DNA from: Sphingomonadales bacterium
GTDB lineage: Bacteria; Pseudomonadota; Alphaproteobacteria; Sphingomonadales; Sphingomonadaceae
Length of the DNA: 64,000 nucleotides
Assembly: GCA_016707885.1 (NCBI GenBank)
Contig: JADJGU010000001.1
Coordinates: 62,001-126,000, forward strand
Direction: 5' to 3'
The notes under the pieces are model-generated. The model made no database searches, was not told where the DNA came from, and saw only the letters and a list, made by a program, of their open reading frames with translations. The position numbers and the translations under genes are program-made. Positions 43,431 to 52,374 of this stretch are shown here, one piece after another. Position 1 is the first letter of the stretch. Each line of letters opens with the position of its first letter.

Positions 43431-44273
43431 TCAATGGGATTCCGCAATGGCTTTCACGCCCTGCAGCTTGAGCGCCACAGCGGTGAGAACGATGGTGAGA
43501 ATGATGAGGATGGTCGAAGCCGCATTGACCTCTGGCGTGACCGAGAAGCGGACCATCGAATAGACTTTCACGGGGAAGGTGATTGTATCGGGCCCGCTGG
43601 TGAAGAAGGTGATGACGAAATCATCGAGGCTGAGCGTGAAGGAGAGCAGCGCGCCCGCAATCAGGCCCGGCTTCATGTGTGGCAGCAATATGTCGCGAAA
43701 GGTCTGCCATTCGGAAGCGCCCAAATCCTTCGCCGCCTCTTCTTCTTCTTTGTTGAAGCTTTCCAGCCGCGATCGGACAACCATCGCGACAAAGGGGAAG
43801 CAAAAGGTGATGTGCGCAATAGTGATGGCCGATAGGTTCAACGGCCATGGCAGGTCGGTCGGCCATTCGATCTTGGCGAAGAAGATCAGGAAAGCGACGC
43901 CGAGGCAGATTTCGGGAACGATGATCGGCAGCGACATGGTGCCTTCCACCGCACCCTTGAACGGAAAGCGGAAGCGCCAGAGCATCACCGCGGCCAACGC
44001 ACCCAACACAAGGCTGAACACCGTCGCCAATCCGGCAATGGTCAGCGAGTTGACCATCGCCTCTACCAGCGAGTCATTGTTCATCGCCTTTTCGTAATAT
44101 TTGAGCGTGAAGCCCTTCCACACGACATTGCGTTTGCTGTCGTTGAAACTGAAAATCATCAGGATCAGCAGCGGCGCGTATAGGAAGAACATCGTCGCGC
44201 CTACCCAGCCGCGCATCCACGTCTTGCGGGTATATTCAAGCGGAGCGACCGGGGTGCGTTTGAACAGCGACAT
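43431..44273 (-). CDS. potI: Polyamine ABC transporter permease (PotI/PotC-like)
   Basis: A 280-residue inner-membrane permease with six predicted helices. The EAA loop region EAAKDLGASEWQTFRDILLPHMKPGLIAG matches the coupling-helix consensus. FFTSGPDTITFPVKVYSMVRF, close to the end, is typical of PotC/PotI. The start overlaps the potH stop by one base. Partner of PotH in the membrane channel for the putrescine/spermidine importer. Confidence 0.94.
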   Translation of the reverse strand: MSLFKRTPVAPLEYTRKTWMRGWVGATMFFLYAPLLILMIFSFNDSKRNVVWKGFTLKYYEKAMNNDSLVEAMVNSLTIAGLATVFSLVLGALAAVMLWRFRFPFKGAVEGTMSLPIIVPEICLGVAFLIFFAKIEWPTDLPWPLNLSAITIAHITFCFPFVAMVVRSRLESFNKEEEEAAKDLGASEWQTFRDILLPHMKPGLIAGALLSFTLSLDDFVITFFTSGPDTITFPVKVYSMVRFSVTPEVNAASTILIILTIVLTAVALKLQGVKAIAESH

Positions 44274-45187
44274 CAGTGCGCCTCCCTTCCCTTGTCGCGC
44301 CGCATTGATTGCAGCGCAATCAGTATGAACATCGCGTAGATCAACAGGAAGGATAGCGCCGCGCCAAAGGGCCAGTCATTGGCGCGCTTGAACTGGCGCT
44401 CGATCACATTGGCGATCATCTGGCTTTCGGTGCCGCCCATCAGGTCCGGTGTCAGATAGGCGCCGAGCGCAGGGATCAAAGTAATCATCACGCCAGCCAA
44501 AATGCCCGGGCCAGCCAGCGGCACAACGATCTTCATCAGCGTTCTTAAATGCCCTGCCCCTAGATCAAGGCTGGCCTCGATCAGCGATTTGTCGAGCCGA
44601 TCTAGAGCCGAGTAAAGCGGCAGTACCATGAAGGGCAAATGGACATAGACCAGCCCCAAAACCACCGCGAAATTATTGTAGAGCAGCTGCACCGGCGTCC
44701 ACGCCTCCAATGGCTGCATGCCGACGAAGGTGCGCAGCCAGCTCGCTCCGTCCCATAACGCATTCAGCCCTTTATTGGCATAGCCATTGGTGCCCATAAG
44801 CGTCATCAACGCGTAGGTGCGGATCAGCAAATTGGTCCAGAAAGGCAGCATGATGCCGAGCAGTAGCCAAGGCCGCCACTTAGGTGCGGCAAAAGTGATC
44901 GCCATCGCCACCGGAAAGCCGATAATCAGGCAGATCAGCGTGACGAGTGCCGCCACCGCCAGCGATTTCAAGAAGATCGACAGATAGAGCCACTCAATGG
45001 CCCGTTTATAATTGTCGAGCGTCCCCGAAATCGCAATGTCGGCAGGCCCGGCATTCTCGCCAAAGCTGTACAGCCAGACGATTGCCATTGGCACTAGGAA
45101 GAAGAGCAGCAGCCAGAACAGCGGCGCGCCCGCAATCGCTGCGAACGGTCGCTTATATAGTCTCCAGTCCTGTGTCCCCCCGGCCAC
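44273..45187 (-). CDS. potH: Polyamine ABC transporter permease (PotH/PotB-like)
   Basis: A 304-residue inner-membrane permease with six predicted helices. A positively charged N-terminus leads to APLFWLLLFFLVPMAIVWLYSF. The coupling loop has EASLDLGAGHLRTLMKIVVPLAGPGILAG, and LMGGTESQMIANVIERQF is the PotB/PotH hallmark. The gene starts 3 bases after the potF stop and overlaps potI by one base. Together with potI it forms the pore of the importer. Confidence 0.94.
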   Translation of the reverse strand: MAGGTQDWRLYKRPFAAIAGAPLFWLLLFFLVPMAIVWLYSFGENAGPADIAISGTLDNYKRAIEWLYLSIFLKSLAVAALVTLICLIIGFPVAMAITFAAPKWRPWLLLGIMLPFWTNLLIRTYALMTLMGTNGYANKGLNALWDGASWLRTFVGMQPLEAWTPVQLLYNNFAVVLGLVYVHLPFMVLPLYSALDRLDKSLIEASLDLGAGHLRTLMKIVVPLAGPGILAGVMITLIPALGAYLTPDLMGGTESQMIANVIERQFKRANDWPFGAALSFLLIYAMFILIALQSMRRDKGREAH

Positions 45188-45190
45188 GAA

Positions 45191-46303
45191 TCAGGCCGCC
45201 CGCACGCGGGTGAAGGCCTCCTCATACATCGGCTGCAGCTTTGGATTATATGCAGCATATTCGCACTTGGCGAGTTCGGCGGCCGAGGGGAAGATGACCG
45301 GATTGGTTTTATAGTCTTCCGGCATCAATGCCTTGGCCGCATTATTCGGAGTCGGGAACAGGATCGTTTCGGCGATCTTCTTGCCCGCCTCTGCATCGAG
45401 CAAATAGTTGATGAAGGCGTGCGCATTTTTGGGACGCGGCGCGCCCTTGGGAATGCAGAGATTGTCCGAATTGAGCTGGCTGCCTTCCTTGGGGATGACA
45501 AAGCCGATATCCTCATCCTCGACCATCGCCTGCGCGATATCGCCATTATATTCGAGCACGACATCAACCTCGCCCTTGAGCAGCAGGTCCTGGCCATTAT
45601 CCTCATGGAAGGCCTTGATGTTCGGCTTTTGCTTGATCATCATCGCTTCGATGGTCTTGATATCGGCTTCGGTCAGCGCGTTGACCGACTTGCCGAGATA
45701 TTTACCATAGAGTCGGAACATGTCGCCCGCTTCGGACAATACGGCGATTCGGCCCTTATATTCGTCGCTGTCGAACAGCACCTTCCAGCTATCGGGCGTG
45801 CCCTTCACCTTCGACTTGCGATAGCCGATGCCGAGCGAGAGCCAGGTATAGGGCATCGAATATTTGCGTTTCGGATCATAGGGTACATCCTTGAATTCAG
45901 GCGCAATATTCTTTTCGAAGTTGGGAATTTGCGCAAAATCGAGCGGCATCAGCAGATCGGCTTGCGCCATGCGTTCGACAAAGTCGTTAGACGGCACGAT
46001 CACGTCATAGCCCTGATTGCCCGCCTTCAACTTGGCGAACAGTTCGTCATTGCTGGCAAACAGCGTCATGTTCACATCGACGCCGCTGGCACCCTTGAAA
46101 TCTTCGAGCGTGGTTTCGCCGATATAGGTGTCCCAGTTGTAGAAGTTGAGCTTGCCTTCCTCACCATTGGCGAGCTTCTTCGCTTCCTTCTCACCGCAGC
46201 CCGCAAGACCCCCGGTAAAGGTCAAGCCGACTGCGGCAACCCCCATGCCCTTGAGCAATGAACGACGGTTCTGTACGTTATCGAGAAGTGTCTTGAAATC
46301 CAT
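45191..46303 (-). CDS. potF: Polyamine-binding lipoprotein (PotF/PotD-like)
   Basis: A 370-residue periplasmic binding protein for putrescine or spermidine. The leader has a twin-arginine-like NRRSLLKG followed by a hydrophobic stretch and a lipobox (LAGC), so both Tat export and lipidation are possible. FYNWDTYIGETTLEDF, YDVIVPSNDFVERMAQADLL and VDVVLEYNGDIAQAM are the family binding-site segments. The ATG at 46303 follows GGTGGAG. Three bases separate it from potH, 83 bases from puuA upstream. Confidence 0.93.
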   Translation of the reverse strand: MDFKTLLDNVQNRRSLLKGMGVAAVGLTFTGGLAGCGEKEAKKLANGEEGKLNFYNWDTYIGETTLEDFKGASGVDVNMTLFASNDELFAKLKAGNQGYDVIVPSNDFVERMAQADLLMPLDFAQIPNFEKNIAPEFKDVPYDPKRKYSMPYTWLSLGIGYRKSKVKGTPDSWKVLFDSDEYKGRIAVLSEAGDMFRLYGKYLGKSVNALTEADIKTIEAMMIKQKPNIKAFHEDNGQDLLLKGEVDVVLEYNGDIAQAMVEDEDIGFVIPKEGSQLNSDNLCIPKGAPRPKNAHAFINYLLDAEAGKKIAETILFPTPNNAAKALMPEDYKTNPVIFPSAAELAKCEYAAYNPKLQPMYEEAFTRVRAA

Positions 46304-46385
46304 GGCTTTGCTCCACCTGTTTATGCGTTCCCTCGATTCCCGAGACTGACGCAAAACCGTCGAATTTCAAAGCGTTTTTTTGACG

Positions 46386-47789
46386 TCAGGCGTTCCGCAA
46401 ATACCAGTCATAATCGAGCCGCGGGACTTCGCTGAAATAGCGGTCCTGCTCGACGTGTTTGACGATCGAATACATGTCGACAAAACGTTCACCCAGATAG
46501 TCGCGCATGATGCTGGAGGCATGAAAGCGGTCGACCGCCGCGAACCAGTTGCTCGGTGGTTTATCGTCGCCTGAAGAGTCGCGGTCATAGCCGTTGCCGA
46601 CGACGGCAGGGCCGGGATCGGTCTGGTTCGCCATGCCGTGATGCATCCCCGCCAGCACCGCCGCGACCGCCAGATAAGGGTTGGCATCGGCCCCGCAGGC
46701 GCGGTGTTCGACATGGCGGGTCTTGGGCGCGCCTGCTGGAATGCGGAAGGAAACGGTGCGGTTGTTTACGCCCCATGTCGGCGCGACCGGTGCATAGCTG
46801 TTCGCCTTGAACCGGCGATAGCTGTTGGCATTGGGCGCGAACAAGGCGAAGCTATCCCCCACATTGGCGATCATCCCGCCAATGGCATGGCGCAACGCAT
46901 CGGTGCCTTCGGGATCCTCGCTGGCGAAGATATTATTGCCGTCGGCATCGTTGACCGAAACATGGATGTGCATGCCAGAACCCGCCTGATCGGCGAAGGG
47001 CTTGGCCATAAAGGTAGCTTCGAGACCATGACGCTGCGCGGCAGCTTTCACCACCCGCTTGTACATGATCGCATCGTCGCAAGCGCGCAGCACATCGGGC
47101 TTGTAGCACAAGGTGAGTTCGAACTGCCCGGGTGCAAATTCCGAGATGGCGCTTTCCAGCGGTAGGCCTTGTACGTCGCAAAAGGCGTAGAGATCATCTA
47201 GGAAAGGCCGGAAATCATCCAGTTCGCGCAATCCATAAACCTCGACATTGCGTGGACGATCCTTGCTATAGCCGGGCGCTGCCGGGCGCACCATGCCGTC
47301 ACGGCTGCGCCTTGGATCGACCAGATAGAATTCCAGTTCGACCGCCACTGCAGGGACAAGGCCCTTTTCGGCATAACGGTCCACCACCAATCCCAGCACA
47401 TGGCGCGGATCAAGATCGTGGGGCGTGCCGTCGAGTTCGTAAAAATCGACCAGGAACTGCGCTGCATTATCCCCCGCCCAAGGCGTTTTCACCAGCGTTC
47501 CGGGAACGGGCTTCATCGACCGGTCGGCGTCGCCATCTTCCCAGACAAGGCCGGTCTCGACCGTGTCCTGCCCTGTGATGTCAACCACGGTGATCGAGCC
47601 CGGGAACATCCGGCCAGTTTCATATACCGCGATCACCTCATGCTGGCGCAGCCGCTTTCCCCGCGGAACGCCGCCAAAATCGGTGTAGATCATCTCGACA
47701 GAGTCAATGTGCGGATGGGCCGCAAAAAAAGCTTCAGCTTCGCTCTTCGGTGCGACGACCGCCGAGGATTTTGCGCGTATGATTGTCAT
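46386..47789 (-). CDS. puuA: Glutamate-putrescine ligase-like glutamine synthetase (first copy)
   Basis: A 467-residue GS-fold ligase that would make gamma-glutamyl-putrescine from glutamate, ATP and the amine. The grasp motif SGMHIHVSVND, the ATP loop FKANSYAPVAPTWGVNNRT and the EHRACGADANPYLAVAAVLAG strand are intact. It is not ordinary GlnA: it lacks the adenylylation-loop Tyr context and is shorter in the N-terminus. A second, clearly different copy lies at 50913-52259. It is upstream of potF, in the same operon. Confidence 0.88.
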   Translation of the reverse strand: MTIIRAKSSAVVAPKSEAEAFFAAHPHIDSVEMIYTDFGGVPRGKRLRQHEVIAVYETGRMFPGSITVVDITGQDTVETGLVWEDGDADRSMKPVPGTLVKTPWAGDNAAQFLVDFYELDGTPHDLDPRHVLGLVVDRYAEKGLVPAVAVELEFYLVDPRRSRDGMVRPAAPGYSKDRPRNVEVYGLRELDDFRPFLDDLYAFCDVQGLPLESAISEFAPGQFELTLCYKPDVLRACDDAIMYKRVVKAAAQRHGLEATFMAKPFADQAGSGMHIHVSVNDADGNNIFASEDPEGTDALRHAIGGMIANVGDSFALFAPNANSYRRFKANSYAPVAPTWGVNNRTVSFRIPAGAPKTRHVEHRACGADANPYLAVAAVLAGMHHGMANQTDPGPAVVGNGYDRDSSGDDKPPSNWFAAVDRFHASSIMRDYLGERFVDMYSIVKHVEQDRYFSEVPRLDYDWYLRNA

Positions 47790-47808
47790 TCTCTGGCTCT
47801 CAATTCTT

Positions 47809-47902
47809 CGTCACCCCCGCGAAGGCGGGGGTCCAACACCTGAACCGTCGTTTTAAACTGACAGTACAGGAGATGGATTCCCGCCTACGCGGGAATGACG
47901 AC
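47809..47902. repeat. Sphingomonad-type extragenic palindromic repeat
   Basis: A pair of related hairpin units: CGTCACCCCCGCGAAGGCGG near 47809 and ATTCCCGCCTACGCGGGAAT near 47877, facing each other with about 40 bases in between. Units of this form (C/T-CCCGC...GCGGG-A/G) are common between genes in Sphingomonads and look like REP elements. It lies in the gap between the aminotransferase at 47914 and puuA, inside the operon, and might alter readthrough. Confidence 0.7.
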
Positions 47903-47913
47903 GTTGTTAAGTT

Positions 47914-49276
47914 TCAACTATCCGTTAACTCCACCACCGCATTCCCCAGTTCGACAACCAGCCGGTCAGCCTGCCCCTCCTGCGTTGCCGGCGACAGCAA
48001 CATCATATTGTGGAACGGCGCAAGCAAAATGCCGCGATTGGCGAGGTAGAGGTGGATAGCTGCCTCCAATTTGGGATTCATCGCCGCGCGCGCCTCGCTG
48101 CCATTGGTGGAGGGCTTCTCAGCACAGACAAATTCGACGCGTGCGCCGACATTGACGACGTGCCAGGGCAATTTGTGCGCTGCTATGACGTCCTCGATGC
48201 CCTTCACCAGTCGCTGTGCGAGCGCCAGCATGTGACTGTAAGCCTCATGCGTGATAACCTTCCCCACCATCGCGTGCATCGCGGTGATCGTCAGCGCATT
48301 GGCTGACAGCGTAGTGCCGATCCCGCTATGTCCTGAAGGGCGCGACGCGTTCAACTTCGCCATCCGCCCGGCGATTTCCTCGCTGAAACCATATACCGCC
48401 GTCGGCACGCCGCCGCCGATCGACTTGCCGATCACCATCATGTCCGGTTTGGGACCAAAAGCATTGCTGTGCCCGCCATAGCCCGAAGAGATCGTATGGG
48501 TTTCGTCGAAAACGAGGATCGTGCCTGTTTCCGGTGCAGAGCCGACGCAACGTATCCAGATAGCCCGGCGCGTCGCGCACCATGCCGACATTGGTCATCA
48601 CCGGCTCGGCAAGGACGCAAGCGATATCGCCCTTCTTCAATTCGCGTTCGAGGGCTTCGGCGTCGTTGAACTCGATCACAGTCGTTGTCGGCAGTATATC
48701 TTGCACCTGTCCAATCAGGCTGGCGCGCACGCGCGGTTCCCAACCCGCCGCATGTGCCTTCAGATCGACGAACACATCATCGACTGCACCATGATAGCAG
48801 CCGTTGAAGATCAGGATTTTCTTCCGGCCCGTAATCCCCCGGCACCAGCGGATGACGGCACGGTTGGCTTCGCTGGCAGTCGTCGTCACCTGCCAACGCG
48901 GTAGGCCAAACATTGCCGACAGCATTCCGCCCAATTCGACGCCCTTTTCGGTGGGCAGCATATAGCTAAGCCCGTCCCCCGCCTGTTTGGCCAGTGCTTC
49001 GGCGAGCGGCGCTGGCGAATGGCCGAACATGGCGGCGGTATCGCCTAGACAGAAATCGTCGAGCGTGCGGCCATCTACCGTCATCAGCATCGCCCCCTTG
49101 GCCCCGGCTGCCACCAGCGGCACCGGGCTCGGCCAATCGAGCATCCAGTGGAAAGGTACACCCTGAAACCAGTGAGCCGAACCTTGTTGCGCCAACGCTA
49201 AAGACTTGGGGTTTGCGGCACGAAATGCCGCTGCTTCGCGCTCCGCTATGCGGTCAATGGCAGCATCTGAAATCAT
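47914..49276 (-). pseudogene. HemL-like class III aminotransferase with apparent frameshift
   Basis: A PLP-dependent aminotransferase of the glutamate-1-semialdehyde aminomutase-like branch, 453 residues after one-base correction. The upstream frame holds FCLGDTAAMFGHSPAP, TTTASEANRAVIRW and CYHGAVDDVFVDL. The downstream frame holds the PLP strand LVFDETHTISSGYGG and the Schiff-base Lys in MMVIGKSIGGGVPTA. Dropping one base in the stretch 48531-48535 restores LCTETGTILVF. It would process an amine or aminoaldehyde in the polyamine route; substrate unknown. The start overlaps the puuB stop as ATGA. Confidence 0.8.
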
Positions 49277-50529
49277 AACCGATCCCTTAGCGCGTACCAG
49301 AGCAATCCCAAAGTCGCGAGCGGACGGGCGAACAAGCGACCTCCCGGAAATGGCCGGCTGGGAAGTTTGGCAAAGACATCGAACCCACCCATCGTTCCCG
49401 TGACAGCTTCAGCCAGCAGCTCTCCGGCAAGCGTCGTGACCAACGCGCCATGCCCCGAAAAGCCATGTGCGAAAAAGACGTTCCCCTTGCGCCCCAGATG
49501 CGGAAGCCGGTTCATGGTGACGCCTACCGCCCCACCCCAGGCATAGTCGATAGGCGTGTCGGCAAGCGACGGAAACACGTCGACCATATGCTTGCGGACA
49601 AAGGCCGCAATATCGGCAGGCGGGGTCTGCACATATTTCTCGCCACCGCCAAAGATCAGGCGCTTGTCGGCGGAAAGGCGGAAATAATTGAGCACAAAGC
49701 GGCTATCGGCAACGGCGGCGTCGCTGGGCAACAGCTGGTTTGCATCGGGCAATTGCGCGGTGGCGATGTTATAGTTCATGATCGGCACTGTGTAGCCGCC
49801 CAACTCGCGGTCAATATCCCCCATCCAATTGTCCGCTGCCAACAGGATATGCTGTGCCTTTGCTTCACTATGTTCGGTGAAAACCCGGTCGCCGTCGATC
49901 CGCAGAACTGGCGAATGTTCGAATATCGCAACACCGGATTTCAACGCCGCCCCTGCCAACCCAAGTACATAGTTCAACGGATGAAAATGCCCGCCACGGG
50001 CGTCATAAAGGCCGCCATGATAGCCGCCACCGTTGATGTGCCGACCCATCTCGTCCGGTTGGACAATCTCAGACTCCCAGCCGAATTCCTTGGCCAGAAA
50101 ATCAGCCTCGCGTTGCATGTCCGCAAAATGCCCTGGCTTGTGAGCCGCCTCCAAATGGCCGGATTTCAGGTCGCAGTCGATACCGTGCTGCGATATCCGG
50201 CTGTTCACCCGTCCCACCGCGCCATAGGCCAGATCGAATATCGCTTGCGCCCGTTCGCGGCCAAATTCCGCGTCAATCTCACGCATTGACCAGCGCAGGC
50301 CGGGGATTAATTGCCCGCCATTGCGGCCAGACGCGCCAAAGCCGATGGACTGCGCCTCGAACAACGCGACCTTAAGCCCCTTTTCCGCGCAAGCCAAGGC
50401 GGCAGAAAGCCCCGTAAATCCGCCACCGATGATCGCCACATCGAACTGACCGCCTCCATTGAAAACGGGTTGCACCTTCCATGCATTTGCGCTGGCCTGA
50501 TAATAGCTGTTGTTGAGGGGATCGCTCAT
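49273..50529 (-). CDS. puuB: FAD-dependent amine oxidase, PuuB/OrdL type
   Basis: A 418-residue DAO-family flavoenzyme that would oxidise gamma-glutamyl-putrescine to the aminoaldehyde. The Rossmann loop FDVAIIGGGFTGLSAALACA is followed by GFGASGRNGGQLIPG, the motif of the gamma-glutamylputrescine oxidase group. The C-terminal segment GKGNVFFAHGFSGHGAL-like closes the FAD site. The gene ends with a downstream ATGA overlap into the aminotransferase. Preceded by the cupin gene after 16 bases. Same operon as the two PuuA-type ligases. Confidence 0.9.
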   Translation of the reverse strand: MSDPLNNSYYQASANAWKVQPVFNGGGQFDVAIIGGGFTGLSAALACAEKGLKVALFEAQSIGFGASGRNGGQLIPGLRWSMREIDAEFGRERAQAIFDLAYGAVGRVNSRISQHGIDCDLKSGHLEAAHKPGHFADMQREADFLAKEFGWESEIVQPDEMGRHINGGGYHGGLYDARGGHFHPLNYVLGLAGAALKSGVAIFEHSPVLRIDGDRVFTEHSEAKAQHILLAADNWMGDIDRELGGYTVPIMNYNIATAQLPDANQLLPSDAAVADSRFVLNYFRLSADKRLIFGGGEKYVQTPPADIAAFVRKHMVDVFPSLADTPIDYAWGGAVGVTMNRLPHLGRKGNVFFAHGFSGHGALVTTLAGELLAEAVTGTMGGFDVFAKLPSRPFPGGRLFARPLATLGLLWYALRDRL

Positions 50530-50545
50530 CGGGAATGCGACGGAC

Positions 50546-50908
50546 CTATTCGGAACCGCCCTCCCCCAAGTCGATCACATAGAGTTTTCGTACCGGCGTC
50601 AGATTTTCCCAGACACCTTCGAAGCCTGGCTCGATCACCAGATTGCCGCCTGGCCCCGCTTCCACCACCGAGCCATCATTGTTGGTCAGCCGCACATTGC
50701 CTTCCAATATCCGGCAATATTCCCATTCGGAATAGCTGACGCGCCAGGCTCCGGCCGAACAGCTCCATTCACCGAAATATTTGCGACCATCGGCTGATTC
50801 ATACGCGTTGCGGGTCTCGCCTGCCGGATTGCCGCTGACCAGCCTATCAGGCGCAGGTGCGAATTCTTCCCGTTCGGCGGTTTCAGTTTGAAAACTGCGG
50901 ACCGGCAC
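50546..50908 (-). CDS. Cupin-domain protein (DUF861/cupin-3 type)
   Basis: A 120-residue single cupin barrel. GKYFGEWSCSAGAWRV-like sequence precedes SEWEYCRILEGNVRLTNNDG and GPGGNLVIEPGFEGVWEN, the two cupin motifs of the (S)-ureidoglycine/EutQ-like cupin-3 group. Metal-binding histidines are largely absent. GTG start; the preceding ligase gene stops 4 bases upstream. Cupins of this kind are common in polyamine and amine catabolic operons, often next to PuuB, and may protect or shape a reactive intermediate. Function here is inferred from context. Confidence 0.8.
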   Translation of the reverse strand: MPVRSFQTETAEREEFAPAPDRLVSGNPAGETRNAYESADGRKYFGEWSCSAGAWRVSYSEWEYCRILEGNVRLTNNDGSVVEAGPGGNLVIEPGFEGVWENLTPVRKLYVIDLGEGGSE

Positions 50909-50912
50909 CGGA

Positions 50913-52259
50913 TCAAACCCTCAGCAGCAAATGCTCGCGTTCCCAGCTGCTGACCACCGATTGATAGTTGAACAGCTCATAATCCTTCACCGCGTAGAAG
51001 ATTTCGAAGAAATCCTCACCCAGCAGGTTGCGGACAGGTTTACATGCCGAGAAGCGATCGAGCGCGGCCTCCAATGTGCGCGGCAGGGTGCGAGCGCGGT
51101 TATAGGCGCTGCCTGTTATCGCCTTTGCAGGCACCATCCGGTCAACCATGCCGATATAGCCGCAGACCAGCGAAGCGGCCATTGCAAGATAGGGGTTTGA
51201 GTCCGCCCCTGGCAGGCGGTTTTCAACGCGGCGGTTGGCCTTGTCGGAAATCGGCACACGAAAGCCGCACGACCGGTTATCCTCGCCCCATTGTACATTG
51301 ATCGGTGCAGCACTGTCCGGCCGCATGCGGCGGAAACTGTTCACATTGGGTGCCCAAAGCGGCGAGATTTGCGGCATGAACTTTACGAGACCTGCAATAT
51401 AGCTGCGGAACATCGCGCTATCCTTGCCATTGGCATTTGAAAACAGGTTCTTGCCCGTTTCGGCATCGACCACCGATTGGTGGATGTGCATCGCGCTACC
51501 CGGCTGCCCCGCCATCGGGTTCGCCATGAAAGTGGCATACACGCCGTGCTGTTTCGCCACCGCACGGACGACGCGTTTGAAAAGGAACACCTGGTCGGCA
51601 AGCTTTAACGGATCGCCGTGAAGGAAGTTCACCTCCAACTGCGCAGCCCCCATTTCATGAATCATCGTGTCGATATCAAGCCCCATCAGCTCGCAATCGT
51701 CATAGATATGATCGATAATATCCTCATACTCATTCATCGCCTCCAACCCATAAGGCTGGCTCGCGGTTTCTGCCCGGCCGCTGGAGCCTGTCGGCGGTAC
51801 GAGCGGGAAATCGGGATCGACATTCTGGCTGACGAGATAGAATTCCACTTCGGGCGCGATGATCGGTTTCCAGCCTTTTGCGGCGTACAAACTCAGTACT
51901 TTTTTCAGGATCGCTCGCGGGGCCAGCTCCACCTCGGTGCCATCGCCATTATAGGCATCGGCAATCACAAATGCGGTGGGCGATTTGAAGCCGGGCGCGA
52001 TGCAAATCGTGTCCGGATCGGCGATCAAAATCTTGTCGGGGTCTTTGTCCCAGATATCCTCGATATCTTCGGGATAATGCCCGTCGATCGTGCAGATAAA
52101 GACGCTGCCGGGAATGCGGAGCGACTTGTCACTGACCGAGGACAGGAATTTCTTGGCGGGCAGAACCTTGCCGCGTTGCACCCCGTTAATATCGGGAACG
52201 ATACATTCGACTTCGTCGATTTTGTTTTCGGCGATCCAGTTCGCCAGATTGACAGACAT
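50913..52259 (-). CDS. Glutamate-putrescine ligase-like glutamine synthetase (second copy)
   Basis: A 448-residue PuuA-type GS-fold ligase, distinct from the copy at 46386-47789. Marks include the N-terminal IVPDINGVQRGKVLPAKKF, the metal grasp motif GSAMHIHQSVVD, RMRPDSAAPINVQWGEDNRS and RRVENRLPGADSNPYLAMAAS, the last being closest to classical PuuA. Two ligases in one operon suggest different amine acceptors (putrescine, spermidine or another diamine). It is the first enzyme gene of the operon, downstream of a terminator-like hairpin. Specificity cannot be read from the sequence. Confidence 0.88.
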   Translation of the reverse strand: MSVNLANWIAENKIDEVECIVPDINGVQRGKVLPAKKFLSSVSDKSLRIPGSVFICTIDGHYPEDIEDIWDKDPDKILIADPDTICIAPGFKSPTAFVIADAYNGDGTEVELAPRAILKKVLSLYAAKGWKPIIAPEVEFYLVSQNVDPDFPLVPPTGSSGRAETASQPYGLEAMNEYEDIIDHIYDDCELMGLDIDTMIHEMGAAQLEVNFLHGDPLKLADQVFLFKRVVRAVAKQHGVYATFMANPMAGQPGSAMHIHQSVVDAETGKNLFSNANGKDSAMFRSYIAGLVKFMPQISPLWAPNVNSFRRMRPDSAAPINVQWGEDNRSCGFRVPISDKANRRVENRLPGADSNPYLAMAASLVCGYIGMVDRMVPAKAITGSAYNRARTLPRTLEAALDRFSACKPVRNLLGEDFFEIFYAVKDYELFNYQSVVSSWEREHLLLRV

Positions 52260-52305
52260 TGTTTTTCACCGGTTTAGGGCCGGAAATGGGCCTGCCACAT
52301 AAGGA

Positions 52306-52337
52306 CATGCCGGGCTTGAACAGTCAAGCCCGGCATG
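52306..52337 (-). terminator. Strong hairpin after the porin gene
   Basis: CATGCCGGGCTTGA (52306-52319) pairs perfectly with TCAAGCCCGGCATG (52324-52337) over a 4-base loop, the longest perfect stem I found. On the minus strand it follows the porin gene and precedes the ligase. There is no run of T after the stem, so termination may be weak or factor-assisted; it may also protect the porin transcript. Confidence 0.65.
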
Positions 52338-52374
52338 CATTTTCGATGGTACTGGCCTTGCGGCCAGAAAAAAA

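Noticed and set aside
47809..47902. A CRISPR array
   Set aside because: Only two facing hairpin units, inverted not direct, with no spacer series; fits an extragenic palindromic repeat.
52306..52337. Operator for the polyamine operon
   Set aside because: The 14-bp stem with a 4-base loop just after the porin gene is better explained as a terminator or mRNA-stabilising hairpin.
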